Assembly: GCA_003224785.1 (NCBI GenBank)
Contig: QHZV01000188.1
Coordinates: 1 to 15,468 of the forward strand
Origin: Acidobacteriota bacterium
GTDB taxonomy: Bacteria; Acidobacteriota; Terriglobia; Terriglobales; Acidobacteriaceae
Length of the DNA stretch: 15,468 nucleotides
Reading direction: 5' to 3'
Part shown: positions 1 through 8,244 of the stretch, piece by piece
Position numbering within the stretch: the stretch's first letter is position 1
Layout: each line of letters starts with the position of its first letter
The notes under the pieces: model-generated
What the model was told of the DNA's origin: nothing
Database searches by the model: none
Seen by the model: only the letters and a program-made list of their open reading frames with translations
Made by a program: the position numbers and the translations under genes

Positions 1-1701
1 CAATCGCAAACTCGCCTTCGAGGTACTGCCGGAACCGAGTATTGGTCGAAGTCTGGTTACAGACTCGAAGCGCTTGCAGCAGGTCCTCAAGAATCTATTG
101 TCTAACGCCTTTAAGTTCACCGAGCAAGGCGGTGTGCGGTTGTCCATTTCGACGGCGAAGAGCGGATGGTCGAGCGGCCATCCAATTCTCGGAAGCGCTG
201 GGTCGGTCATTTCGTTTGCAGTCTCGGACACCGGCATCGGAATTCCACCCGAGAAACAGCGCATCATCTTCGAGGCATTGGTGGCACCGGTCTTGGCCTC
301 GCCATCAGCCGCGAGCTAGCGAACCTGCTTGGCGGGGAAATCCAACTGACCAGCGCACCCGGCCAGGGAAGCACTTTCACCTTGTATCTACCACAGACGT
401 ACGTCGGGCCTTCCACGATGGGAGTGCAGGACAGAGTTTCGCCCATTGCCCCAGTGCAGTTGGCCATGCGCAACGTGCCAGATACTCCTGTAGAAAGAAT
501 TCCGGATGATCGGGAAGATCTGCAGCCGGGCGATGCCATCCTTCTGATTGTTGAAGATGATCCGCATTACGCCCGCGTTTTGAGCGATCTCTCTCGCGAT
601 AAGGGTTTCAAGGTGTTAGTCGCCCTGCGCGGAGCTGACGCATTAGCATTGGCCCGCGAGTTTCATCCCACAGCGGTTTCGCTCGATGTCTTCTTGCCGG
701 ACATGATGGGTTGGACCGTCCTGAATCATCTGAAACAGGATCCCAGCACCCGCCATATCCCGGTCCAAATGCTCACGCTCGATGAAGACCGTTTGCATGG
801 ATTGTCGCGAGGGGCGTTTTCGTTCGTCACCAAACCGACTACTCCAGAGGGGCTGAAAACTGCTATTTCAAAGCTGAAAGATTATTCGACGCCGCGCCTC
901 AAGCGTTTGCTGGTAGTTGAAGATAATCCTGCCGAGCAGCTCAGCATCAAGGCGCTACTCGATCATCAGGATATTGATGTCACCGTTGTTTCTACGGGCG
1001 CGGAGGCATTGGCCGCAGTCCAGGAAAAACCCTTCGATTGCGCAGTGCTCGATTTGCGTTTGCCTGATATCTCGGGCTTTGAAGTGTTAGAGCGCTTGCG
1101 AGACACACCGACATTGACTGATTTGCCGGTAGTCGTTTTCACCGGAAGGGAACTGTCATCAGAAGAAGATGCGCGTCTGCACCAGCTCGCTCGCAGCGTC
1201 ATCGTAAAGAACGTTGAATCACCGGAACGATTGCTCGATGAAACTGCGCTCTTCCTGCACCGAGTCGTAGCGGACCTTCCAGCCGAGAAGCAGAGGATGC
1301 TCGAAACCTTGCATCGCTCCGACGACGCATTGGTTGGCAAAAAAGTGCTCGTCGTGGACGACGATATGCGCAACATTTTTGCGCTCAGCAGTGTGTTGGA
1401 GCGGAGAGGCATGACCGTGCTCACCGCCGGAACTGGACGTGAGGCGATTGAGCTGCTTGAGTCTACCGACGTCGCGATCGTACTGATGGACATCATGATG
1501 CCCGAGATGGATGGTTACGAAACCATGCACGTTATTCGTCAGAATGCGTCGCTTAGACGCTTGCCGATCATCGCTCTCACTGCCAAAGCAATGAAAGGCG
1601 ATCGCGAGAAGTGCCTCGAAGCGGGGGCCTCGGAGTACCTGGCGAAGCCAGTGAACACGGATCAACTGTTATCGGTTCTAAGGACGTGGTTGCATCGCTA
1701 A
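1..1701 (+). pseudogene. Hybrid histidine kinase with three receiver domains, 5'-truncated by window and frameshifted
   Basis: The gene enters from the left in the frame of base 2. It shows an N-box ([16 protein letters not shown], about 86-133) and a G1 box ([17 protein letters not shown], to 274). The frame then breaks: the G2 box ([19 protein letters not shown], from 280) lies in the frame of base 1. The ATP-lid residues normally found between (about 13 codons of the AFQQADGTTSRKY type) are reduced to 5 nt, implying a loss of about 34 nt. The first frame stops at 319; the second runs to a TAA at 1699-1701. Three receiver domains follow: about 532-885 (Asp in SLDVFLPD, Lys in TKP), 901-1260 (Asp in LDLRLPD) and 1339-1695 (Asp in [11 protein letters not shown], Lys in AKP). 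Kinase activity should be lost, but the receivers could still be made from an internal start such as ATG 418. A sequencing or assembly error is a real alternative. No membrane or sensor part is visible here. Confidence 0.85.
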
Positions 1702-1759
1702 GTTGGAGCTTGCCGGAAAGCCGCGTGATGAAAGAAAGAATAGGAGTGTGTACGCCGCC

Positions 1760-2848
1760 ATGCCGCAACAAGTGAACATTTTGATGGTGGACGATCAGCC
1801 TGCCAAGCTGCTGACCTATGAGGTCATGCTTGCGGAACTAGGCGAAAATCTGCTCAAGGCGACCTCCGCGCGGGAAGCGCTGGAAATATTGCTGAAGAAT
1901 GATGTCGCGGTTGTGCTCATGGACGTCAGCATGCCCGATATTGACGGTTTTGAACTGGCCGAAATGATCCGCCAGCATCCCCGCTTCCAGCGGACTGCAA
2001 TCATCTTCATCTCAGCCGTTCACCTCACCGACCTTGATCGGCTTAAAGGATATCAGCGGGGAGCGGTGGACTATCTTTCTGTTCCCGTCGTGCCCGAACT
2101 CCTGCGCGCAAAAGTTACCGTATTCACCGAATTGCATCGCCAGGCAAAACAGTTGGAAGCGCTGAATCGCGAATTGCGAAGACTCTCAGGTCACCTGATG
2201 ACGTCTCAAGACGAGGAGCGCCGCCGCTTCGCGCGTGAACTTCACGACAGTATTGGGCAGGAGCTTGCCGCTGCAAAAATCATGCTCGATACGATGCAGC
2301 GCCATTCTGCAATTAACGGTAACGGAAAAATTGCGTCCGAAGCGAGCCAGGTAATTGACCGCGCGATCCGTCAGGTCCGCAATATTTCGCATCTATTGCA
2401 TCCACCGCTGCTCGACGAAGGTGGCCTGGTATCAGCTTTGAGATGGTTTCTCGATGGAGTCAAAGAACGGAGCGGCATTGAAACAACGCTCAATCTGTAT
2501 CCCAGAGATTTCCCACGGCTTGCAGGTCCACTCGAGAGGACAGTTTTCCGCATTGTCCAGGAAGCACTCACGAATGTTTATCGGCATTCAGGCGCGCGCA
2601 AGGCCGCAGTAGTGGTCAGGCAGAAGGACAGCAAGCTAATAGTTCAGGTTTTGGATGACGGAAAAGGAGTGAGCGAGCAGACTCTGCAACTCCAGCCCGG
2701 AAGCATCGGAGTGGGTATCGGAGGGATGCGCGAGCGTGCCCGAGAGCTAGGCGGAGAGTTGCGCATGCTGAAGGGAGATCCCGGCACAACCGTCGAAGTT
2801 GTGATTCCATCGGTGGTCCCTGCTCCCGCCGAAGCCGCGATGGCTTAG
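1760..2848 (+). CDS. Soluble receiver-histidine kinase (REC + HisKA_3 + HATPase_c)
   Basis: Numbered from ATG 1760 (362 aa). An N-terminal receiver domain (residues ~5-120, VDDQPAK acidic pocket, phospho-acceptor Asp55 in LMDVSMPD) is joined by a coiled-coil-like linker (~125-150) to a HisKA_3 dimerisation domain with the H-box ARELHDSIGQE (His162). The NarL-family ATPase domain has its N-box Asn272 in EALTNVYRHSG, then DDGKGV and the glycine-rich GVGIGGMRERARELGG. There are no membrane segments, so it is cytoplasmic and probably takes phosphate or a signal from another kinase, plausibly the hybrid kinase just upstream. ATG 1760 is preferred because the protein then begins directly at the receiver; a TTG at 1703 and a GTG at 1748 are also in frame. 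An AGGAG lies at 1742-1746, rather far (13 nt) from the ATG. No cognate DNA-binding regulator is in the window. Confidence 0.88.
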   Translation: MPQQVNILMVDDQPAKLLTYEVMLAELGENLLKATSAREALEILLKNDVAVVLMDVSMPDIDGFELAEMIRQHPRFQRTAIIFISAVHLTDLDRLKGYQRGAVDYLSVPVVPELLRAKVTVFTELHRQAKQLEALNRELRRLSGHLMTSQDEERRRFARELHDSIGQELAAAKIMLDTMQRHSAINGNGKIASEASQVIDRAIRQVRNISHLLHPPLLDEGGLVSALRWFLDGVKERSGIETTLNLYPRDFPRLAGPLERTVFRIVQEALTNVYRHSGARKAAVVVRQKDSKLIVQVLDDGKGVSEQTLQLQPGSIGVGIGGMRERARELGGELRMLKGDPGTTVEVVIPSVVPAPAEAAMA

Positions 2849-2875
2849 CCAGCCGGAATAATGTTTCGTGTTCCT

Positions 2876-4624
2876 CTAAATCACTTCGCGCACTCTATCC
2901 GACAGTGCCGTAAGCGCAATCTTTTTTCGATTCGGTTCGCCTCTCGCCAGTGACTCCGCAAAGTGGAGCGCCTGTTCAGCCTTTATCTTGCCAGGCATTG
3001 GTGGCTCCAACGGATCAACTACCGCCTGCAGCACTGCGGGCCCGGGAGCATTCAGAAACTCGGCCATCACGTTCGCGCAGTCGGCAGCCTCATCAACAGT
3101 AAATCCCGTGGCGCCGCACGCGTGCGCGAATTCCGCAAAATCAATCGGGTGCAGCTCCACGCCGTACTCAGGATTACCGAGAAAGACCATCTGCTCCCAC
3201 TTGATTTGTCCAAGCGTATTGTTCTTGATGATCACAACTTTGATCGGCAATTTATATTTGACCGCCGTCACAAAATCAGCCATCAGCATTGAGAATCCGC
3301 CATCGCCGACGAATGCAACACACTGGCGGTTCGGAAATGCGACCTGTGCGGCAATGGTGTAGGGAAGGCCGGGTGCCATTGTGGCCAGATTGCCTGAGAG
3401 GGTATGCATCTGTCCGCGCTTTGCGATCACCTGCCGGGCCCACCACGTCGCAATCGTGCCGCTATCACAGCTCACAATGGCATCACTGCGAAGCAGTTTT
3501 CCTAATTCCCAGGCGACCACCTGCGGCTTCATGGGCTTATCCCGCCGCGTGCCGCTTTTCTCGATCATGTGCCACCAATCTTTCATGCCGGCCTGGGCTG
3601 CCTGCAAAAAGCTTCTATCCTCATTGCGCCGCAAAAGCGGAATCAGCTCGCTCAAAGTATTGCGGCTGTCGCCGACCAATCCAACTTCAACCGGATACCG
3701 CAAGCCAATACGTTTCGGATCAAGATCTATCTGCACGCCGCGCGCTTGCCCGGGCTTTGGCATGTATTCGAGATATGGGAACGAACTCCCGACCATCAGG
3801 AGCGTGTCGCAGTCCTCAATTACCTCTTGCGATGGCTTGGTGCCAAGCAAGCCGATGCTGCCGGTTGTGTAGGGACTATCGTCCGGAACTGCTGCCTTGC
3901 CCAACAGCGCTTTCACAATTGGCGCGCCCAATGTCTCGGCTGCCTTCTCGAGTTCATCGGTCGCATTCAGTGCGCCGCGCCCCGCAAGAATTGCGACCTT
4001 CTTCCCTGCGTTCAAGATCTCGGCTGCTTTTTCGAGATCTGCGTGATGTGGAAGTCGCGCGCTTCGCGCATATACATCGGACGTATGGTGCGCAATGTTT
4101 CGCTTGGAACGTTGACGTTCTTTGATTTCTTGTTCCTGAAAATCAACCGGGAAAGTAAGGTGCGAGACGCCGTGATATGCGATCGCCGTTCGGCACGCCA
4201 GGTCTGTAATGTTCTCTACGTGAGTCGGCCCCATGATCCGCTCGTTGAAGACCGCAACATCCATAAAGAGTTTATCGAGCGCAACATCCTGCTGAGTGTA
4301 GCTTCCGATAAGGTCGTGAAATTGCAACCCGGTGATCGCGAGTACAGACTGTCCATCCAACTTCGCGTCATACAAACCATTCAATAGATGAATGCCGCCC
4401 GGCCCAGATGTGGCAAGGCATACGCCCAGCTTCCCCGTGAACTTTGCGTAACCACAAGCCATAAAGGCGGCAGCCTCCTCATGGCGCACCTGAATAAATC
4501 GGATTTTCTCCTGGTGCGTGCGCAGGGACTCCATGATTCCGTTGATACCGTCTCCCGGAAGGCCAAATATCACTTCTACGCCCCAGTCAATCAAAGTTTC
4601 TACGAGTACATCAGCCGCCGTCAT
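2876..4624 (-). CDS. Thiamine-diphosphate enzyme, pyruvate oxidase / PoxB-like
   Basis: The 582 aa protein has the three-domain ThDP fold of pyruvate oxidase and acetolactate synthase. The N-terminal PYR domain shows FGLPGDGINGIMESL and the RHEE motif with the cofactor-activating Glu (residues 47-50). A central FAD/nucleotide-binding domain follows. The C-terminal PP domain has the ThDP motif GDG (440-442) to NN (468-469) with normal spacing. The closest match in kind is pyruvate:quinone oxidoreductase (PoxB) or pyruvate oxidase, which decarboxylate pyruvate to acetate or acetyl-phosphate; acetolactate synthase is less likely because no small subunit or ilv gene is nearby. The start at 4624 is set by GGAGGA at 4631-4636, although an in-frame ATG at 4684 exists. 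The gene is convergent with the kinase gene (27 nt gap) and divergent from the DUF6496 gene. Substrate is inferred, not shown. Confidence 0.82.
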   Translation of the reverse strand: MTAADVLVETLIDWGVEVIFGLPGDGINGIMESLRTHQEKIRFIQVRHEEAAAFMACGYAKFTGKLGVCLATSGPGGIHLLNGLYDAKLDGQSVLAITGLQFHDLIGSYTQQDVALDKLFMDVAVFNERIMGPTHVENITDLACRTAIAYHGVSHLTFPVDFQEQEIKERQRSKRNIAHHTSDVYARSARLPHHADLEKAAEILNAGKKVAILAGRGALNATDELEKAAETLGAPIVKALLGKAAVPDDSPYTTGSIGLLGTKPSQEVIEDCDTLLMVGSSFPYLEYMPKPGQARGVQIDLDPKRIGLRYPVEVGLVGDSRNTLSELIPLLRRNEDRSFLQAAQAGMKDWWHMIEKSGTRRDKPMKPQVVAWELGKLLRSDAIVSCDSGTIATWWARQVIAKRGQMHTLSGNLATMAPGLPYTIAAQVAFPNRQCVAFVGDGGFSMLMADFVTAVKYKLPIKVVIIKNNTLGQIKWEQMVFLGNPEYGVELHPIDFAEFAHACGATGFTVDEAADCANVMAEFLNAPGPAVLQAVVDPLEPPMPGKIKAEQALHFAESLARGEPNRKKIALTALSDRVREVI

Positions 4625-4630
4625 AACCAG

Positions 4631-4636
4631 TCCTCC
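4631..4636 (-). promoter_or_regulatory. Shine-Dalgarno deciding the ThDP enzyme start
   Basis: Read on the minus strand this is GGAGGA, 6-7 nt before the ATG at 4624-4622. It supports starting at MTAADVLVETL, the usual family N-terminus, and not at the in-frame ATG 60 nt further upstream. Confidence 0.75.
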
Positions 4637-4811
4637 ATCAGCGTGGGTTGTATTAAAGATGCAGTTCAAGAGCATGCTGTTCACCTAACCTTCGTCGATA
4701 GTTAACGCAAAAACAACGAAAGAGTACCCATTATTCGCACTACCCCAATTGTGACTCTGACCTACAGTGATCGTTGGATTGTGTGCACTCAATTGAGGCT
4801 TTGATACTGAA

Positions 4812-4828
4812 ACCTCAGTTGTGGAGGT
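4812..4828 (+). promoter_or_regulatory. Shine-Dalgarno of DUF6496 gene inside a small hairpin
   Basis: The SD GGAGG (4823-4827) sits 5 nt before ATG 4833. Five bases ACCTC (4812-4816) are the exact complement of GAGGT (4824-4828), with a 7-nt loop, so the SD could fold shut. The stem is only 5 bp and may be chance. The SD itself favours ATG 4833 over the GTG at 4821. Confidence 0.45.
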
Positions 4829-4832
4829 AGTT

Positions 4833-5270
4833 ATGCCAGAGCGAGAGACGATCGAACGAGCTCGGGAAGACGCCAGAGAAGGTAAATCTCCATCAACCCA
4901 GGCCGGAGAATTCGTTCGGGAAGAAATACATCATGTTCGCGAAGGCAAGCACGGTGCCCGTTCTCCCCAGCAGGCCATCGCTATCGGGCTTTCGAAAGCG
5001 CGCAGAGCTGGGGTAAAACTGGGCGCTCCCAAGGGCAAAGCATCGGTTAGAAAGAAGGCGAAGCAGGACCTAAAAGCCAGCAAATCGCCTCGCCGCAAAA
5101 CTTCACGGACGCGTTCTCGAGCAACTTCCCGTGCGTTGAAGCGGGAGTCCGGAAAAACCGCAAGCACCCAAGCTGTATCGCGACAGGCCAAACGGAGTTC
5201 AGCCAAGCGAGGCAAGCGCGCTCGCAGCGCTGCGGCCCACAAAGCCGCACGTACACGAGAAGCAGCCTAA
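4833..5270 (+). CDS. DUF6496 protein with lysine/arginine-rich histone-like tail
   Basis: The 145 aa protein has two parts. The N-terminal ~65 residues match what I recall of DUF6496: acidic/amphipathic, with repeated REGK-type motifs (EDAREGKSPSTQAGEFV, HHVREGKHGARSPQQAIAIGLSKARRAG). From about residue 70 the chain becomes a low-complexity tail rich in Lys, Arg, Ser and Ala with SPRRK, SRTRSR and KRGKRARSAAAHKAA, resembling histone H1 or bacterial H1-like DNA-compaction proteins. Nucleic-acid binding is therefore likely, but no function is established for the family that I know of. The start is set by GGAGG 5 nt upstream of ATG 4833. It lies 53 nt before the DUF892 gene on the same strand, probably co-transcribed. 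Both families often appear among general stress genes (family knowledge, moderately sure). Confidence 0.8.
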   Translation: MPERETIERAREDAREGKSPSTQAGEFVREEIHHVREGKHGARSPQQAIAIGLSKARRAGVKLGAPKGKASVRKKAKQDLKASKSPRRKTSRTRSRATSRALKRESGKTASTQAVSRQAKRSSAKRGKRARSAAAHKAARTREAA

Positions 5271-5323
5271 ATCTGGCGGCTTCTGAGTTCGAAATGTAAC
5301 TTATTTTTTAATAGGAGGAAACG

Positions 5324-5857
5324 ATGAAGCCGAATTCGTTACAGGAACTATACATTGAGCAACTTCAGGATCTCTATGATGCGGAGCATCAGATCATTAA
5401 GGCTCTGCCGAAAATGATTGCGGAGGTCACCTCGACCGACTTGAAGGATGCGCTCACCGAGCACTTGGAGGTCACCAAGACCCAGGCTTCCAGGCTGGAA
5501 CAAATCTTCGAGTCTTCAGGCGAGAAGGCCAAAGCGGAAAAATGCAAAGGCATGCAGGGAGTCATTCAGGAAGGCAGTGATCTGATTCGAGAGATAGAAG
5601 ACGAAAATGTTCGCGACGCTGCAATTATCGCCTCCGCACAGCGGGTTGAACACTATGAGATGGCGGGATATGGCACCGCACGGAATTACGCAAGTCTGTT
5701 GGAAGATGACAATGCCGCGCAGCTGTTGCAAGAGACCCTTGATGAGGAGAAGGAGGCTGACGCTAAATTAACAGCTCTCGCAGAAGACATAAACGTGAGC
5801 GCACCCATTGGCACCGAGTCGGAAAAACGCACAAGCACCAGAAAACGAGTCGCGTAA
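5324..5857 (+). CDS. DUF892 / YciE-YciF-like ferritin-fold stress protein
   Basis: The 177 aa protein opens with the family signature LQELYIEQLQDLYDAEHQIIKALPKM, followed by a four-helix pattern. Candidate di-iron ligands are Glu/His in DAEHQ (helix 1), EHLEVTK (helix 2), QRVEHYEMAGYG (helix 3) and ETLDEEKEAD (helix 4). The E. coli relatives YciE and YciF are ferritin-like proteins of the RpoS/osmotic stress response; their exact reaction is unknown. The last ~20 residues are polar and unstructured. A strong SD AGGAGG (5313-5318) sits 5 nt before ATG 5324. The gene follows the DUF6496 gene by 53 nt and is followed by a strong intrinsic terminator, so the pair looks like a small operon. Confidence 0.9.
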   Translation: MKPNSLQELYIEQLQDLYDAEHQIIKALPKMIAEVTSTDLKDALTEHLEVTKTQASRLEQIFESSGEKAKAEKCKGMQGVIQEGSDLIREIEDENVRDAAIIASAQRVEHYEMAGYGTARNYASLLEDDNAAQLLQETLDEEKEADAKLTALAEDINVSAPIGTESEKRTSTRKRVA

Positions 5858-5880
5858 TACCTACACGATCTGGAAAATTG

Positions 5881-5914
5881 GCCGCTCCTGGAACTCTTCC
5901 ATGAGCGGCTTTTT
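5881..5914 (+). terminator. Intrinsic terminator after DUF892 gene
   Basis: GCCGCTC (5881-5887) pairs with GAGCGGC (5903-5909). Inside, after one C/T mismatch, TGGAA (5889-5893) pairs with TTCCA (5897-5901) around a CTC loop. A run of five T follows (5910-5914), and an A-rich stretch precedes the stem. It begins 23 nt after the DUF892 stop codon. The rest of the gap to 6041 shows no further gene or convincing promoter. Confidence 0.88.
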
Positions 5915-6041
5915 CGTAGAAAGCTGAGGCAGTCCTTCGGTGCTTTGTCGGGCCGCCAGCGGAGAAGCTTTCTACCGCGGCGGAACCTGCCGCCCGTGAA
6001 ATGATCTAGTACCCTGACCTGTTCGCTAGTTCAGACCGCAA

Positions 6042-7400
6042 ATGCATAATGGCAAAGAAATTGTGATCATTGGCGCTGGCATCGCCGGTCTTGCTGCCGC
6101 CGCAAAGTTGGGCGAGGCTGGACTCTCAGTCCTGGTACTGGAAGCTCGTGACCGGATCGGCGGCCGCATCTTCACACAAAAAAATACGACGAGCGAATTC
6201 CCAATCGAGCTAGGCGCTGAATTCATTCACGGGCTAGTTCCAGAAATATTCGAACCGCTTCTAGAGAATGGGTCTGAGATAACCGAAGTGGAAGGCCAGA
6301 GCTGGTGCGTGGCTCCAGAGGGTTTAGCTCCATGTAAGTTCTTTCCGCAGGTTGATGCGATTTTGGAAAAGATGAATGACGCGGCGCCAGACGAATCATT
6401 CCTGGCTTTCCTCGAACGCTGCTTTCCGAATCCGGATCATGAGCAGAAACTCGAGAAAGCCAAGCGACGCGCCATCGCATACGTGAGCGGTTTCAACGCC
6501 GCCGATCCTGGGCTGGTCGGCACGCATTGGTTGGTTCGCGGCATGCGTGCGGAGAAAAAGGTTGAGGGCCATCGCGCGTTCCGATCCGGCAATGGATACG
6601 AAGATTTGCTTAACGCTTTCCGAAAGCGCATTGCTCGTACTGACGTGAGAATCCACACCAAGACTATTGTTGAGCGGATCAATTGGAAGCCAGGTCAGGT
6701 GGAAGTTACAGTCCACAACGGCAACAGCGAGGCCAAATCAGTTCTAACAACTTCAAATGTGCTCATCACGGTGCCCTTGGCAGTCTTGAAGGCGCCGTCA
6801 GGTCAGCTCGGTGCAATCGAATTTGTCCCTCAGTTGCCGGCTGAAAAGATAGCATCGCTCGGAAAGGTTGAGACGGGCGAGATCGTTCGCGTCGTGCTCC
6901 AATTTCGAGATCGCTTCTGGGAGAGAATTACGCCAGGGAATGATTCCCCCAAATCGCTTTCCGAAATGAGCTTCCTGTTTTCAGAAGACGAGTTCTTTCC
7001 CACTTGGTGGACCTCAATGCCAAAGAAACTGCCGATTATCACAGGGTGGGCGGCATTTCGTTCAGCTGAGCAACTGGGGCGATTGGATCGATCGCATATC
7101 ATCAAGCGAAGCCTGGAAACGTTGGCATCTCTCGTTGGCGCTAGTCTGAAAGTGATCGAGAATCAGTTGCAAGCTACCTACTTTTACGACTGGCAGCGCG
7201 ACCCGTTTTCGCGCGGAGCTTACAGCTACGGCAAAGTAGGAGCGAATGCGGCGCAGAAGGCCCTCGCTGCGCCGGTTGCGAATACGCTGTTCTTTGCCGG
7301 TGAGGCTACTGACACAACTGGAAGCAATGGAACGGTGCATGGCGCCATCGCGAGCGGCTACCGCGTCGCCAAAGAAATCATCTACGCGCGACATACATGA
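6042..7400 (+). CDS. FAD-dependent amine oxidase (flavin monoamine oxidase family)
   Basis: The 452 aa protein begins with a dinucleotide-binding fold for FAD: IVIIGAGIAGLAAAAKL (GxGxxG, residues ~7-23), the ribose-binding Glu in LVLEARDRIGGRI (~31-44), and the ELGAEFIHG segment. The C-terminus carries the second FAD-contacting motif FFAGEATDTTGSNGTVHGA (from ~417). The substrate domain between contains a WxR-type DWQRDPFSRGAYSYG region typical of amine/polyamine oxidases. The substrate cannot be told; monoamine, polyamine or other flavin oxidoreductase activity are all possible. There is no signal peptide (the Rossmann fold starts almost at once), so it is likely cytoplasmic. No good SD precedes ATG 6042. 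Its stop overlaps the ATG of the uracil-DNA glycosylase gene (ATGA), so the two are translationally coupled. Confidence 0.87.
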   Translation: MHNGKEIVIIGAGIAGLAAAAKLGEAGLSVLVLEARDRIGGRIFTQKNTTSEFPIELGAEFIHGLVPEIFEPLLENGSEITEVEGQSWCVAPEGLAPCKFFPQVDAILEKMNDAAPDESFLAFLERCFPNPDHEQKLEKAKRRAIAYVSGFNAADPGLVGTHWLVRGMRAEKKVEGHRAFRSGNGYEDLLNAFRKRIARTDVRIHTKTIVERINWKPGQVEVTVHNGNSEAKSVLTTSNVLITVPLAVLKAPSGQLGAIEFVPQLPAEKIASLGKVETGEIVRVVLQFRDRFWERITPGNDSPKSLSEMSFLFSEDEFFPTWWTSMPKKLPIITGWAAFRSAEQLGRLDRSHIIKRSLETLASLVGASLKVIENQLQATYFYDWQRDPFSRGAYSYGKVGANAAQKALAAPVANTLFFAGEATDTTGSNGTVHGAIASGYRVAKEIIYARHT

Positions 7401-8155
7401 TTTCTGATGATCGTTTACAGTCGCTCGCGCTGGGTTTGCTGCCAAGGACCGCAAGAAGTGGTGATGCGACCTCCAGGAAAGTTCCGCGAGATCGGGACCC
7501 AATCTCTGCCGAATCGGTAGTCACTCGTGCTGCCGAAGGTCTTCCACGCAATGCTAGCTTGTCACAAGTAAGCCGCGAAGCTTCCGTCTGTCGAGCTTGC
7601 GACCTGTGGAAAGCAGCGACCCAGACCGTTTTTGGCGAAGGCTCTACGAAGGCTGTAATCATGCTGGTTGGCGAACAACCCGGCGACCAGGAGGACCGAA
7701 TTGGTCGTCCATTCGTTGGGCCAGCCGGCAGGTTGCTCGATCAGGCGCTTGCCGAGGCAGAGATCGATCGCTCGAAAGTTTATGTCACGAATGTGGTAAA
7801 GCACTTTAAATGGGCTCCGGCGGAACGCGGAAAGCGTCGCATTCACAAGAAGCCTCGCTATTCGGAGATTGAGGCTTGCCGCCCTTGGCTCGATGCTGAA
7901 CTCGAACGTGTGAAACCAGAAGTCCTCGTTTGCCTGGGTGCGAGTGCTGCTCAAGCGTTGTTGGGAAAAGATTTTCGGGTCAGCCGGCAACGAGGACAAC
8001 TCATCGAATCTCCGCTTGCACCGCACGTGATCGCAACCGTACATCCTTCTTCAATCCTTCGCGCTCGCGACGATCAATCCCGGGACGAGCAATTAGCGTC
8101 ATTCATTCAAGACCTGAAGCAGGTTGCGCGCGTGGTTAAGCGCTCCGTACATTGA
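7397..8155 (+). CDS. udgX: UdgX-type uracil-DNA glycosylase (covalent uracil binder)
   Basis: The 252 aa protein belongs to the family 4-like uracil-DNA glycosylases and carries the features of UdgX. Motif A is GEQPGDQED, followed by GRPFVGPAGRLLDQAL and YVTNVVKHFKW. It has the UdgX-specific loop KRRIH (His150 from this start) and motif B HPSSILR. In mycobacterial UdgX the KRRIH histidine forms a covalent bond with the abasic site after uracil excision (family knowledge). Cys pairs in VCRAC (~67-70) and CRPW...LVC (C-x17-C) fit the family 4 Fe-S cluster. The first ~60 residues have no recognised domain and make it longer than my recollection of the mycobacterial enzyme (~210 aa); a later start cannot be excluded. 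ATG 7397 is favoured by the 4-nt ATGA overlap with the amine oxidase gene. It probably acts in repair of deaminated cytosine. Confidence 0.88.
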   Translation: MISDDRLQSLALGLLPRTARSGDATSRKVPRDRDPISAESVVTRAAEGLPRNASLSQVSREASVCRACDLWKAATQTVFGEGSTKAVIMLVGEQPGDQEDRIGRPFVGPAGRLLDQALAEAEIDRSKVYVTNVVKHFKWAPAERGKRRIHKKPRYSEIEACRPWLDAELERVKPEVLVCLGASAAQALLGKDFRVSRQRGQLIESPLAPHVIATVHPSSILRARDDQSRDEQLASFIQDLKQVARVVKRSVH

Positions 8156-8187
8156 CCGGTCGCTAACAGATATCAATTACAAGCGAC

Positions 8188-8218
8188 GATGCCATCTCCT
8201 CAGGCGCCCCGGGGCATC
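8188..8218 (+). other. Inverted repeat in dehydrogenase leader
   Basis: GATGCC (8188-8193) pairs with GGCATC (8213-8218); the loop contains a CCCCGGGG palindrome overlapping the right arm (8207-8214). No T-run follows on either side, so it is not a typical intrinsic terminator. It lies between the udgX stop and the SD of the next gene. Function is unknown and chance is possible. Confidence 0.3.
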
Positions 8219-8244
8219 CAAAATCAAAACCTACGGAGGCAAAT

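Noticed and set aside
966..1496. 176-codon minus-strand ORF opposite the receiver domains
   Set aside because: Ser/Thr-rich shadow of the receiver coding strand, with no family motif or SD.
3289..4125. 278-codon plus-strand ORF (and others at 2963-4387) opposite the ThDP enzyme
   Set aside because: Antisense shadows of a clearly recognised enzyme; composition is Arg/Ser/Cys-rich and no motif is present.
4770..4808. Promoter-like TTGTGT...GATACT before the DUF6496 gene
   Set aside because: Match to -35/-10 consensus is weak and spacing is 18 nt; not enough to call.
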